Source of the DNA: Bacillota bacterium
GTDB taxonomy: Bacteria > Bacillota > Negativicutes > Sporomusales > Sporomusaceae
Assembly (NCBI GenBank): GCA_023388195.1
Contig: JAEWGR010000127.1
Coordinates: 1-42,859 of the forward strand
Direction of reading: 5' to 3'
DNA length: 42,859 nt
Both the position numbers and the translations under genes were made by a program. Under the pieces are notes generated by a model, which worked only from the letters and a program-made list of their open reading frames with translations, had not been told where the DNA came from and did no database searches. This document shows positions 7,164 to 16,088 of the stretch, piece after piece; the stretch's first letter is position 1; every line of letters starts with the position of its first letter.

Positions 7164-10100
7164 ATGCGAACCAAAGCCGCACTCGCAGCAGTGCTTCTGC
7201 TTGCGCTTGGCATGGCTGCCCTTGGTTGGTGGTCCACCCACAGCCGGGTTGTTTTTGCCCAAATTGAAAGTACACTGGCGACTGAATTGACCCAGGCCCT
7301 GGGCACTCCGGTTGCTATTGGACACTTACAGGCAGTTGGTCTGACAACTGCTGTTATTAATGATGTTGCGATAGTAGATAAACAAGGCCGGGACATGGCC
7401 GCAATTAAGCAGGTAACGGTAGAATATAACCTGCTTAGTTTGGTGCGCGGTCAAACCGCTCTCAATGCCTTACGGAAAGTTACTCTTACTCAGCCGGTGG
7501 TCAACCTGGCCGAAGCGGCTGATGGCACCTGGAATATCGAATTTTTAAAACAGGAAACGAAGCCGGACAGCCCCAAATTTAATGGCAAAGTTGTGCTTGA
7601 ACAGGGCGTGGTTACTGTCAATGCCCTGAAAGGACAGTGGCAGCTGACTGCTGTCGATGGCCTGCTTACCGTGAAAGACAGCCGGACGATTGATTTATTG
7701 CTGACGACAAGCCTCGGTGAGTCATCTCTGGGGATCGAAGGGTTTATTGATACTGCCCAAAATGACCTGTCCCTGACGATGCAGGCCGACAAGGTCAACC
7801 CGGCCGCCTATGAACAGTTGCTGTTGACAGGCGTACCGCTTCACTTTACCGACGGCTTGCTTACCGGTTTGGAACTGACCCTCGCCAGAAATACGGCCGG
7901 GTTAAGTTTTGCCGGTGAATTTGTCATGGATCAGATCGCTGTCACAAGCGGGGAATACACGGTCGAAAAGGCACAAGGCCGGGTAAGTTTTACTACTAAC
8001 TACGTATACATACTTGGTGCCAGCGCCTTTGTCAACAGCCAGCCGGTTGCGGCGCGCGGCAAAATCGGTATTGCCGGTGATCAACCGGTGCTTGACCTTA
8101 AGGTGGAATCAACAGGCGTTGATTTGACTGCCGTCAGCGATGCATTGCCAGTTTCAGGCAGTGTTGCCATTCAGGCTGCAGTTACCGGTACACCGGCAAG
8201 CCCGGTGGTAACGGCTGAGCTTGCCGCTCCGGGCAAATTGGAGGTTTCCGGCTACAGCCTGCAAGACAGCAAGGCCAAGGTCCGTTATGCTGATAAAATC
8301 GTAACAATTGATGAGTTTACCACCCAGGTACTTGGTGGCCAGGTGCGCGGTCAGGGCCTGCTTGATACAGGCACCGAGCGCTATCAACTCCACCTTACGG
8401 CCAATCATATCGATGCTGCAGCAATCAGAGACTTGCCGGTAGCTGTAAGCGGCAGCGGGGATCTTACACTAACAGCCAGCGGCCAGGGCGGCAACTGGCA
8501 GTCAGTCACCGGCTCAGCCGCGCTGGCGCTTACAGGCGGCCAATTAGAGGGGCTGCCTTATACCCGGATGACCGCACTTGTCGAACGTGCCGGCAATACG
8601 ACAGCCATTAAACACTATGATCTGCTTCTACCCACAGGCCTTGTTACCGCCGAGGGGACAGTCGCGGATGATAAGCTGGCCATAGCCGTAGACGGCCACG
8701 GTGTCGAACTGGCAGCACTGCCTATACCCGCCCCCAATTTCAGTATCGCCGGCGATGCCGGTTTTACAGGGGAACTAACCGGGACAACGGCCCGGCCTCA
8801 GCTCAAACTGGCGTTTACTGCTGCCGGTCTGACCGTCAATCAACAACAGCTGGGCCAGGCCAGCGGCAGCCTGACGGCTTCACCCAACCTGGTGGTATTT
8901 GACCGGGTGACCCTGAATGACGGCAATGTAGCCCATGAACTGGCAGGCCAGGTAGTACTTGCCGGGGCGCAGCCGGAGGTAAATCTTACGCTTACCACCC
9001 ATTCGGCCCGGGCCGAAACCCTGGTCCGGATCATTAAGCCCGACTTACCCTTAACCGGTAATCTGGATCAGGAAATGACAATTAGCGGCCCCCTGGATAA
9101 TCTGGCTGTATATGGCAAACTCAAATTGTCGGAAGGCAGTTTTGCCGGTTATCTTATTGCCAGTGCGGAAGGCAGCTATCAGCGGGCGAATGGGGTTATA
9201 ACCGTAAATAATCTGATGATAGACTCCCTTAATACCAGGATTAAACTGGCAGGGACGGTGTCTGCCGACGATAACCTGGATTTTGCGGTGACTGCGGAAA
9301 ACATCGATGTGGCCAGACTGAAAATGAAATACCCGTACCCGGTATCCGGTATCTTTGGCCTAACCGGCCAGGTAACAGGCAGCATCGCCAGCCCGGCGGT
9401 CAGCGGCCGGCTGACTGCCGACCACGTGCTCGCTAATGGACAGGAACTGAAAAATATTTATGCTGAGCTAAGCTATGAAGATGAGCAGGCAGACATCAAA
9501 GAACTGCGCTTTTCCCAAGGTCAGGGCCGTTATCTGTTTAACGGGGCCGTTGACCTGAGGACGCATGGCATAGATGGCTTATTAACGGTCGAAGGCGGGG
9601 AACTGTCCGGAATTCTGGCAATGGCCAATGTGCCGGACCGGGGCATTCGCGGCAGTCTCAATGGGCAGATTGTCTTAAGCGGCAGTATGAGCAACCCTAA
9701 TATCGTGCTGCAGGGTTCTATCGACAAGGGAAAAATTAAAGAGTATCTGTTTGATACGGTTGACATTGATGCCGAACTCAGGAATAAAGTCATTACAGTC
9801 AATAAGCTGATGGCTAAACAGGGGCCTGACGGCGTGCTGGCCGCGCAGGGGCAGGCCGATTTAAATGGCAAGATTGATATGGAAATTGGCGGCCGTGCCA
9901 TCGATACCGGTATATTGGCGGCGCTATTTGACACAACGGTGGAGACTACAGGCAAGTTCAGTTTCACTGCCCAGGCCAGCGGTGTCACGGCTGATCCTAA
10001 TGTGTCGGTATCTATGGAAGTGCAGAACGGCAGTATTGCCAATGCCGAATTTGATAATCTATACGGTCTGCTAATCTATAACAGCGGCAGTATCCATGTT

Positions 10101-11489
10101 AACCAGCTGTTTGTGGCCCGTGGCCCGTATAAGGCCAGCGCCTATGGCGTTGTACCGTTAAAGGCCCTGAACAGCCAGGGCCGTGGCAAAGCTGATGTGA
10201 CTGATGCCATGGATCTGAAGCTGCGGCTGGACAATGCTGATCTGCGGATCTTGCCGATGCTGACAAACGAGGTTGCCTGGGCCACAGGCCCTACCACCGG
10301 TGAAATCGCTGTTGGCGGCACTCTCTCCCAGCCTACCCTCAACGGGCACTTAACCGTGGCCAATGGTACCATTAAGCTGAAGCAATTGTCCGACCCTATC
10401 CAAAAAGTAGGTATTGATATTCAGTTTAAAGATGATAGAATAGACATAAACGCCTTTGGCGGGGAAATGGGCGGCGGTTCCTACTCCCTGGGTGGCTCAG
10501 CCCGGATCAACGGCTTAGCCCTGGATGACTATAACCTGATGCTGTCGCTAAACCGGCTGGGTATAAAACATAAATATTTTACCGGCCCGGTTGATGGTGT
10601 TTTGTCAGTAACCAGTAAGAATTCCCGGCCATTGATTTCCGGAAAGCTGACAGTTGACAATGCTACCGTGAATATCCCGGCCATACCGGACAGCGGCGAA
10701 GTTGCCTTTAATGCCGGTTTGGATATTGAAGTGGTTGTTGGCAATAAGGTGCGTATGTATAACCCGTATTTATATGATTTCCTGGCTGAAGGCAAGGTTA
10801 AAATTGACGGATCGCTGAAAAGACCTGCCGCCTCTGGCCGGATTGAGGTCCGTCGCGGCACGGTACGATATCTCACAAACCGCTTTACCATTTTAAACGG
10901 CAGTGCCGAATTTACCCAGTACGGCTCAATCGTGCCGGTCATCCGGCTGGAAGCGGAATCTAAGTTTGCCAATACCCGGATTAATCTGGCCATTAGTGGC
11001 CCGGCTACGGCGATGGAGCTTAAACTGACTTCCGAGCCGGCGATGAGCCAGCAGGAAATTATGTCGCTCTTAACCCTGCGCGGCGGTTATTTCACCAAAA
11101 ACGACGGTGCCGATAATGACAGCACCTTTGGCCGGGATGAGTTAATCAGCCTGCTGGATGCCGGTTTGCAAATGCGCTTCATTGCCGAGATTGAAGGTGC
11201 TTTGCAGGATAAACTGGGGGTTGATGAATTCCGGCTGGTCCGGTCCTCCCTCTTTGATACCGGCAGCAACAAAGCGCGGAACAGCCAGTCCGACCAGTTT
11301 CAGGGCTATAATATCGAGGTTGGCAAGTACCTTACCGATAAATTCCTCATAAACTACAGCGTGGGCCTTGATCAGCATAACAACAGTATTGGATTTAGGT
11401 ACGACCTGACCAAAAATATCGGGCTGGGCGGCTCCTTCGGAGGCACGGCCAAAACACTGCTGACCATAGAAACCAGATTTGCTTTTTAG
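7164..11489 (+). CDS. tamB: TamB-like AsmA-family bridge protein (DUF490)
   Basis: 1441 residues. The start is ATG 7164, seven bases after AAGGAGG; an earlier in-frame ATG at 7146 precedes that site and is unlikely. One N-terminal membrane helix (~4-22) is followed by more than 1000 residues of repetitive beta structure, with recurring 'G.L..G......V.G.I..P...G.l.a..g' units (for example 'VSGRLTADHVLANGQ'). The C-terminal DUF490/TamB domain contains 'AMSQQEIMSLLTLRGG'. TamB proteins form a hydrophobic groove spanning the periplasm, implicated in phospholipid transfer to the outer membrane and in autotransporter assembly. No TamA is present; the only Omp85 protein in the window is BamA, encoded just downstream, a likely partner. 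The protein is close in size to proteobacterial TamB. Confidence 0.92.
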   Translation: MRTKAALAAVLLLALGMAALGWWSTHSRVVFAQIESTLATELTQALGTPVAIGHLQAVGLTTAVINDVAIVDKQGRDMAAIKQVTVEYNLLSLVRGQTALNALRKVTLTQPVVNLAEAADGTWNIEFLKQETKPDSPKFNGKVVLEQGVVTVNALKGQWQLTAVDGLLTVKDSRTIDLLLTTSLGESSLGIEGFIDTAQNDLSLTMQADKVNPAAYEQLLLTGVPLHFTDGLLTGLELTLARNTAGLSFAGEFVMDQIAVTSGEYTVEKAQGRVSFTTNYVYILGASAFVNSQPVAARGKIGIAGDQPVLDLKVESTGVDLTAVSDALPVSGSVAIQAAVTGTPASPVVTAELAAPGKLEVSGYSLQDSKAKVRYADKIVTIDEFTTQVLGGQVRGQGLLDTGTERYQLHLTANHIDAAAIRDLPVAVSGSGDLTLTASGQGGNWQSVTGSAALALTGGQLEGLPYTRMTALVERAGNTTAIKHYDLLLPTGLVTAEGTVADDKLAIAVDGHGVELAALPIPAPNFSIAGDAGFTGELTGTTARPQLKLAFTAAGLTVNQQQLGQASGSLTASPNLVVFDRVTLNDGNVAHELAGQVVLAGAQPEVNLTLTTHSARAETLVRIIKPDLPLTGNLDQEMTISGPLDNLAVYGKLKLSEGSFAGYLIASAEGSYQRANGVITVNNLMIDSLNTRIKLAGTVSADDNLDFAVTAENIDVARLKMKYPYPVSGIFGLTGQVTGSIASPAVSGRLTADHVLANGQELKNIYAELSYEDEQADIKELRFSQGQGRYLFNGAVDLRTHGIDGLLTVEGGELSGILAMANVPDRGIRGSLNGQIVLSGSMSNPNIVLQGSIDKGKIKEYLFDTVDIDAELRNKVITVNKLMAKQGPDGVLAAQGQADLNGKIDMEIGGRAIDTGILAALFDTTVETTGKFSFTAQASGVTADPNVSVSMEVQNGSIANAEFDNLYGLLIYNSGSIHVNQLFVARGPYKASAYGVVPLKALNSQGRGKADVTDAMDLKLRLDNADLRILPMLTNEVAWATGPTTGEIAVGGTLSQPTLNGHLTVANGTIKLKQLSDPIQKVGIDIQFKDDRIDINAFGGEMGGGSYSLGGSARINGLALDDYNLMLSLNRLGIKHKYFTGPVDGVLSVTSKNSRPLISGKLTVDNATVNIPAIPDSGEVAFNAGLDIEVVVGNKVRMYNPYLYDFLAEGKVKIDGSLKRPAASGRIEVRRGTVRYLTNRFTILNGSAEFTQYGSIVPVIRLEAESKFANTRINLAISGPATAMELKLTSEPAMSQQEIMSLLTLRGGYFTKNDGADNDSTFGRDELISLLDAGLQMRFIAEIEGALQDKLGVDEFRLVRSSLFDTGSNKARNSQSDQFQGYNIEVGKYLTDKFLINYSVGLDQHNNSIGFRYDLTKNIGLGGSFGGTAKTLLTIETRFAF

Positions 11490-11559
11490 CGTAGTACTGC
11501 ATAGCCAGGTTTGGGGGCAATAAATACCAGATTCCGGTTATTGTAAAGGAATGATACGA

Positions 11560-12198
11560 ATGATACTCAGTCAATATTTGGCTGAATTGAAAAATATCCG
11601 GATGATGACGCCGGAAGAAGAGGCGCTGTTGTGGCAGGGCTACAAGGAAAGTGGCGACCTGGCCTGCCGCCGCCGCCTGATTGAGAGTTATCAGCCACTG
11701 GTTTTTAAAACCGCTATGCGCTGGCAACTGCCTGAGGCCACGATGCTTGATATGATTCAGGAAGGTACCGTTGGCCTGATTGAAGCGGTGGAAAGCTTTG
11801 ATCACGGCCGGGGCGTGGCTTTCAGCCTGTTTGCTGTCCACCGCATCCGGGGGCGGATGATTAACTATCTGACCCGGGAGGATAATAACTTGGTCCGGAT
11901 TGACAGCCCGGTGGCGGCAGACAGCAGCCAGGCCACAATTGGCGACCTGCTTATTGACGCACGGGCGGAAGTAGCTGCGCTGGCCGAACACAATTATCTG
12001 GTTGATCAGCTGCGGACGGCCATGGATCGCCTGCCAGTCAAAGAACAGCAGGTCCTGCACAGTGTTTATCTCGACAATTGTGAAGCCAAAACTGTCGCTG
12101 AATCGATGGACTTGAGCGTTTCTCATGTGTATCGCCTGCAAAAGCAGGGAATACGCCGGTTGCGGGGAATGTTGTCCAAACTGATGGGCAACTGGTAA
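11560..12198 (+). CDS. Sigma-70-family RNA polymerase sigma factor
   Basis: 212 residues from ATG 11560, nine bases after AAGGA. A second ATG at 11551 abuts that site and is less likely. Region 2 spans ~37-105, with 'MLDMIQEGTVGLIEAVESFD' (core binding) and 'FSLFAVHRIRGRMINYL' (-10 recognition). A region-4 helix-turn-helix spans ~150-205 ('AESMDLSVSHVYRLQKQGIR'). The link between them is short, so region 3 seems reduced. The fold is nearer to the FliA/sporulation group than to classical ECF factors. It is sandwiched between tamB and bamA and followed by a one-helix membrane protein, suggesting control of envelope genes; the target promoters are unknown. The final 'LRGMLSKLMGNW' ends just before a terminator-like hairpin. 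Confidence 0.88.
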   Translation: MILSQYLAELKNIRMMTPEEEALLWQGYKESGDLACRRRLIESYQPLVFKTAMRWQLPEATMLDMIQEGTVGLIEAVESFDHGRGVAFSLFAVHRIRGRMINYLTREDNNLVRIDSPVAADSSQATIGDLLIDARAEVAALAEHNYLVDQLRTAMDRLPVKEQQVLHSVYLDNCEAKTVAESMDLSVSHVYRLQKQGIRRLRGMLSKLMGNW

Positions 12199-12247
12199 AA
12201 AAGTGAGAAAATCAGTCAAATGATGACGAATCTAGTAGTATTAGCGA

Positions 12248-12274
12248 GGCAATTGCACTAATTGCCCGTTTTTG
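12248..12274 (+). terminator. Terminator-like hairpin after the sigma factor gene
   Basis: A 7-bp stem GGCAATT/AATTGCC (12248-12254 and 12260-12266) with a 5-base loop is followed by CGTTTTTG. The stem is only moderately stable, so partial read-through is likely. Confidence 0.6.
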
Positions 12275-12346
12275 CTTGTTTGCTAATGACCAAAATCTGG
12301 CCTCTTCCCAGGACTATAAATAATGTTTATAATAGGGGTGGTGAAT

Positions 12347-12907
12347 GTGGCGGATTGTAAACAAAATATTAACAGGCATCTGAACTCTGCTCAGCAGTGG
12401 CTGTCAGAGGCGGAAGAGGCTTTTGACAAAGATAGTGATATTCGGGGTGAGCTCAATCTGTTTTTGGCTCAGGCCGAACTTACCCACGCCAAAGAGGTTA
12501 ACCGTTCCCGCTACTGGCGGTACAGGTACCCTGTTCTGCGACACAGTCTGGCGATTGGCCTGGCCGTTGTTGTTGCCGTCAGCGGGATGACTGCCAGTTA
12601 TATGTGGGGAATAAGCCGCCACAACACCCCGGACCGGCTGCCGGTTGCGCAGCCTGCTGCCATAGTTGAGAATGGTCCGGCTCAGCTCAATGCTATTTCC
12701 GGTACAGTAACGACACCTGCGGTGCCGCCGGCACCGGCCACGTCAGCCAGGGAAAATGCGCCTGCCGTGGATAAGGGACATACAGATACCTCCCAGAAGC
12801 AGCCGGTAATACCGGTTGCAAGTGAGCAAACAAAAGATGTGCCTCTGACACCTGAGGAGATTAACAAACTGATTCGTTTAGCCGGAAAATCGTTGCGTGG
12901 ACAGTAA
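12347..12907 (+). CDS. Single-pass membrane protein of unknown function, possible anti-sigma partner
   Basis: About 186 residues. The best start is GTG 12347, six bases after AGGGGTG; an ATG at 12323 is in frame but has no ribosome-binding site. Parts: a charged helical N-terminal region (~1-60, 'SAQQWLSEAEEAFDKDSDIR'), one membrane helix (~67-88), then a Pro/Ala/Thr-rich low-complexity periplasmic stretch (~95-165) ending in a short charged helix. There is no signal peptidase site, so the N-terminus should be cytoplasmic. This topology, directly behind a sigma gene, is typical of membrane anti-sigma factors, but no zinc-binding ZAS motif or other known domain is visible. It precedes bamA by 22 bases and is probably co-transcribed with it. 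Function not recognised. Confidence 0.7.
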   Translation: MADCKQNINRHLNSAQQWLSEAEEAFDKDSDIRGELNLFLAQAELTHAKEVNRSRYWRYRYPVLRHSLAIGLAVVVAVSGMTASYMWGISRHNTPDRLPVAQPAAIVENGPAQLNAISGTVTTPAVPPAPATSARENAPAVDKGHTDTSQKQPVIPVASEQTKDVPLTPEEINKLIRLAGKSLRGQ

Positions 12908-12929
12908 CAAACAGATAAGGAGGTAATGC

Positions 12930-14651
12930 ATGAGGAACAGTAGATGTTGTAAACTATTCATTGCGGCAGTCCTTGTTTTAAGCATGGCCGCAGCTTTGGT
13001 TTTGCCTGTTTACGCAGCAGACGTTGAAGGCAAAACAGCCACAGCCGTAACGATTACCGGGCTTAGCCAGGTTGCCGAAAGCACTGTCAAAGGTGTGGTA
13101 AAAATTCAACCGGGCGATACCCTGTCGGCTGATAAAATAAAGCAGGACATGCAGGCAATCTACGATTTGGGTTATTTCTTTGATGTTGTCGCCAACTTTG
13201 CGGAAGTGCCGGAGGGTGTGAAAGTAACCTACACCGTCATGGAAAATCCCAAACTGACCGATATCGTTGTCAAAGGGAACACGAAGGTGACTGCCGATAA
13301 GATTAAAGAACTGGTGACTACCGGCAAGGACGGTGTCCTGAACACACGGACGCTAAACGCCAATGTCCGGGCTATTGAGGATTACTACCATGACCAGGGC
13401 TATATCTTAGCCAAGGTTAGTGATGTGGCTATGTCACCAGGCGGGGTATTAACCCTGACCATTAATGAAGGTTCACTGGAAGGCATTGTGATCAAAGGCA
13501 ACGAAAAGACCAAGACCAATGTAATTACCAGGGAAATGAAGGTTAAACCCGGTGAGGCGTTTAACGTAAAAGATGCGCGCCGCAGTATGCAAAAAGTGTA
13601 CAACCTCGGGTATTTTGAGGATGTTAACATGAAGCTGAACCCTGGTAAGGAACCAAATGCCGTTGTGCTTGAAGCCAGCGTCGTGGAACAGAAAACAGGT
13701 ACTTTCTCGATCGGCGGCGGTTATAGCAAGGCCGACGGTTTGATTGGTATCCTGGAACTGGGTGACAACAACTTTAACGGCAAGGGCGACAAGGTTAAAT
13801 TCCACTGGGAGTTTGGCGGTGCCAGCAATAAAAACTATGAGGTAAGCTATACCCGCCCCTGGCTTGACAGCAAGCAAACCTCGTTAAGCTTCAGTGTCTA
13901 TGACATGACGAACGAGTATAGTGATTATGACAGCAATGGCGATCTGGAATCAAGCTATGATAAGAACCGCAAAGGCTTTGAGGTTACCCTCGGTCGTCCT
14001 CACGGTGAATATATCCAAAACTATATCACCTATAAAAACCGCAAAGATACCTGGGTTGAGGCCGTAGAGGGGATAGATTACTCTAAAGATCCCGAATATC
14101 TCAAAAATAACTTTGGTAAGACCAACAGCGTTACCCTGATGCGGGTATTCGATTCCAGGGATAATGTGTTTAATCCTACCGAAGGGGCCCGTTTCTCCCT
14201 GTCGGCCGAGTTTGCCGGCGAAATGTTTGGCGGTGATTTTGACTATAACAAATACACTGCTGAAGGCCGCAAATATTATAAAGTCGGCCGCAGCCAGGTA
14301 ATTGCCGCCCGTCTTACTGCCGGTTATGCCGATGGGGACATGCCTAAGTCAGGCCAGTTTTCTGTTGGTGGTGCCGACAATCTCCGTGGTTATAAAGATG
14401 ATGAATTCGAAGGCGACAAGATGCTGGCAGCCTCTGTTGAATACCGGTTCCCGGTAGTCAGCAAGGTGCAGGGTGTGGTCTTCACCGATATCGGGAATGC
14501 CTGGGACGGTGAAGGGTACAAGCTTGACGATCTCAATGCCAGTGTCGGTGTCGGTATCCGAGTAACAACACCAATCGGGCCGATTCGTATCGACTATGCC
14601 AAAGGCGACCAGGGTGCCCGCACCCACTTTAGCTTTGGCGGCCAGTTCTAA
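12930..14651 (+). CDS. bamA: BamA/Omp85 outer-membrane assembly protein with three POTRA domains
   Basis: 573 residues from ATG 12930, five bases after AAGGAGGT. The signal peptide ends near 'VYAA' (~30). Three POTRA domains follow: ~38-107, ~108-184 ('LTDIVVKGNTKVTADKIKEL') and ~185-262 ('LEGIVIKGNEKTKTNVIT'). A 16-strand Omp85 barrel covers ~265-573, with 'SVGGADNLRGYKDDEF' matching the conserved (V/L)RG(F/Y) lid motif and a terminal Phe in 'FSFGGQF'. E. coli BamA has five POTRAs, so this is a shorter form. It inserts beta-barrel proteins in the outer membrane. No BamB-E genes are near, so the OmpH-like proteins downstream and TamB upstream are its obvious partners. Confidence 0.95.
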   Translation: MRNSRCCKLFIAAVLVLSMAAALVLPVYAADVEGKTATAVTITGLSQVAESTVKGVVKIQPGDTLSADKIKQDMQAIYDLGYFFDVVANFAEVPEGVKVTYTVMENPKLTDIVVKGNTKVTADKIKELVTTGKDGVLNTRTLNANVRAIEDYYHDQGYILAKVSDVAMSPGGVLTLTINEGSLEGIVIKGNEKTKTNVITREMKVKPGEAFNVKDARRSMQKVYNLGYFEDVNMKLNPGKEPNAVVLEASVVEQKTGTFSIGGGYSKADGLIGILELGDNNFNGKGDKVKFHWEFGGASNKNYEVSYTRPWLDSKQTSLSFSVYDMTNEYSDYDSNGDLESSYDKNRKGFEVTLGRPHGEYIQNYITYKNRKDTWVEAVEGIDYSKDPEYLKNNFGKTNSVTLMRVFDSRDNVFNPTEGARFSLSAEFAGEMFGGDFDYNKYTAEGRKYYKVGRSQVIAARLTAGYADGDMPKSGQFSVGGADNLRGYKDDEFEGDKMLAASVEYRFPVVSKVQGVVFTDIGNAWDGEGYKLDDLNASVGVGIRVTTPIGPIRIDYAKGDQGARTHFSFGGQF

Positions 14652-14662
14652 TAGTTGCAGCT

Positions 14663-14694
14663 AACGAGTCAGGCCTGTGGCCTGGCTCGTTTAC
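14663..14694 (+). terminator. Hairpin between bamA and the next gene (weak terminator or processing site)
   Basis: The arms AACGAGTCAGGCC (14663-14675) and GGCCTGGCTCGTT (14679-14691) form a 13-bp stem with one T-G pair and a 3-base loop. Only TTTACT follows, so termination is likely partial. The ribosome-binding site of the next gene begins two bases further on. Confidence 0.55.
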
Positions 14695-14701
14695 TAGGGA
14701 G

Positions 14702-16000
14702 GTGCGCGTTATTCTAGCAAAATTCCTGCGACTCAGGCTCTATCTGGGGCTTGTGGTTCTGCTGCTTACCTTGGGTACCGGAACAGGACTGGCTGCTCCC
14801 GATACGGTGGACAAAATCACGGTAACAATCAGCGCCGCCGAACCGCCGCCGCCCAGGGTAGCCAAACGGATGACTGCCAGTGTTACGACTGTGGGTACGC
14901 AGATGCTGACAGGGCGGACAATCAGTGAGGTGGCAGCCAATCAAGGCAGTTATGAGAAACTGGTACGGGAGATATTTGACCGTGTTCTGGTGGGCTATAC
15001 GGTTGGCCAGGTCTCTATTACCCCAGGTTCTGCGACTCATATCTGGGTGGAGGTGGTGCCCTGGGGGGATGTGGTACGCGACGTTACCCTGGAGGTTGAC
15101 TTCGGTGGCCTGTCACCGGAGGTAAAGAGCCTTATCCAAACAGACATGAGCCGGGTGGAAGATCAGATTGCCAATGTTTTGACAGGCTTGCCGGTCGATT
15201 CCATCGAATGGGCCGGTGGTGTTTCCACAGCGGTAATCAGGGAATTATTAGCAGACCAGCTGCCGGAATTCCGGAGCAATCTGGAGATTGCCGCCGGCCG
15301 GACAACACATATTAAACTGTCACTGATTCCGGTCGGTACGGTGATTGATAATGTGCATGTAGCTATGCGATCCCGCACGATCCCCAATGTCCTGCTGGCC
15401 AAAGCCAGTCCGGCTGTCAGCGGGGCGGCAGGCATGCTGCGCGGCCTGCCGGTGGCTTTCGTGGAGCGCCATAAAGAGTATTTTACGGCGAAGATCACAG
15501 CGGCTGCCGCCAGCCATCCAATTACCAGCCAGTATGGGCTTACATTGACACCGGTTGTCGAGCCGGGCCGGGATACGGCGATTATCCTGAATGCGGAAAC
15601 CAGCAAATACCGGGTTACACTGGAAGGCAGCCTGGATATGGGGCGGGAAGAGGACAATACCGCCGCTAAGCTCCATTTCGGCAAGTTTACCGGCAGCCGG
15701 GATGAGGTGTTCCTGGAAGTGGAATTTCTTCCAGATAACCTGACCTGGGAGTTTGAACCAGGTTGGGGGCACAAATTTACCGACAATACAATGGCCGGCG
15801 TCAGGTATAATTTCTCCGAACAGGAAAGCACCCTGTGGGTCAATCACTATGTAGGCGCCAACTGGACAATCCGGTTGGAGCACACACCGCGAACGGAATA
15901 CAATGAGTTTGGCGTAAGATACAAGCTCCACGATTTCCTCAGCACCGAATATGTGATTACCAACAAAGAGAATTGGCTGCGGCTGGTGGCGAACCTGTAA
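14702..16000 (+). CDS. Exported protein of unknown function, probable outer-membrane association
   Basis: 432 residues if GTG 14702 is used. That GTG overlaps the AGGGAGGT ribosome-binding site, while an in-frame ATT at 14711 has ideal spacing, so the exact start is uncertain. It has a hydrophobic signal peptide ending near 'GLAAPD'. Residues ~80-290 contain a repeated pattern: two or three copies of a ~100-residue unit with 'ATHIWVEVVPWGDVVRDV' and 'TTHIKLSLIPVGTVIDNV', each preceded by a helical stretch. That looks like tandem POTRA-like alpha/beta units. The last ~130 residues are amphipathic beta strands ('EVFLEVEFLPDNLTWEFEPG', 'WTIRLEHTPRTEYNEFGVRY') and suggest a small barrel or sheet. 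Placement between bamA and the ompH genes suggests an envelope assembly role. I do not recognise the family. Confidence 0.75.
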   Translation: MRVILAKFLRLRLYLGLVVLLLTLGTGTGLAAPDTVDKITVTISAAEPPPPRVAKRMTASVTTVGTQMLTGRTISEVAANQGSYEKLVREIFDRVLVGYTVGQVSITPGSATHIWVEVVPWGDVVRDVTLEVDFGGLSPEVKSLIQTDMSRVEDQIANVLTGLPVDSIEWAGGVSTAVIRELLADQLPEFRSNLEIAAGRTTHIKLSLIPVGTVIDNVHVAMRSRTIPNVLLAKASPAVSGAAGMLRGLPVAFVERHKEYFTAKITAAAASHPITSQYGLTLTPVVEPGRDTAIILNAETSKYRVTLEGSLDMGREEDNTAAKLHFGKFTGSRDEVFLEVEFLPDNLTWEFEPGWGHKFTDNTMAGVRYNFSEQESTLWVNHYVGANWTIRLEHTPRTEYNEFGVRYKLHDFLSTEYVITNKENWLRLVANL

Positions 16001-16003
16001 GAC

Positions 16004-16032
16004 TTGCTCATTACCGGGCTGGCTGTTATAAT
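16004..16032 (+). promoter_or_regulatory. Promoter upstream of the first ompH-like gene
   Basis: The -35 box TTGCTC (16004-16009), a 17-base spacer and a perfect -10 box TATAAT (16027-16032) lie immediately after the stop of the preceding gene. Confidence 0.68.
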
Positions 16033-16088
16033 TGTTAAATAGAGGAGAATAATTTATTTGCCAAGTGGCAGGAAAGAAGGGTCAAAGA

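Noticed and set aside
6922..7290. 122-residue open frame spanning the tolC end, its terminator and the tamB start
   Set aside because: It crosses a strong terminator and overlaps two well-supported genes in another frame.
12314..12333. TATAAA/TATAAT stretches before the one-helix protein as a promoter
   Set aside because: No acceptable -35 box at 16-18 bases, and transcription from them would start within or just before the ribosome-binding site.
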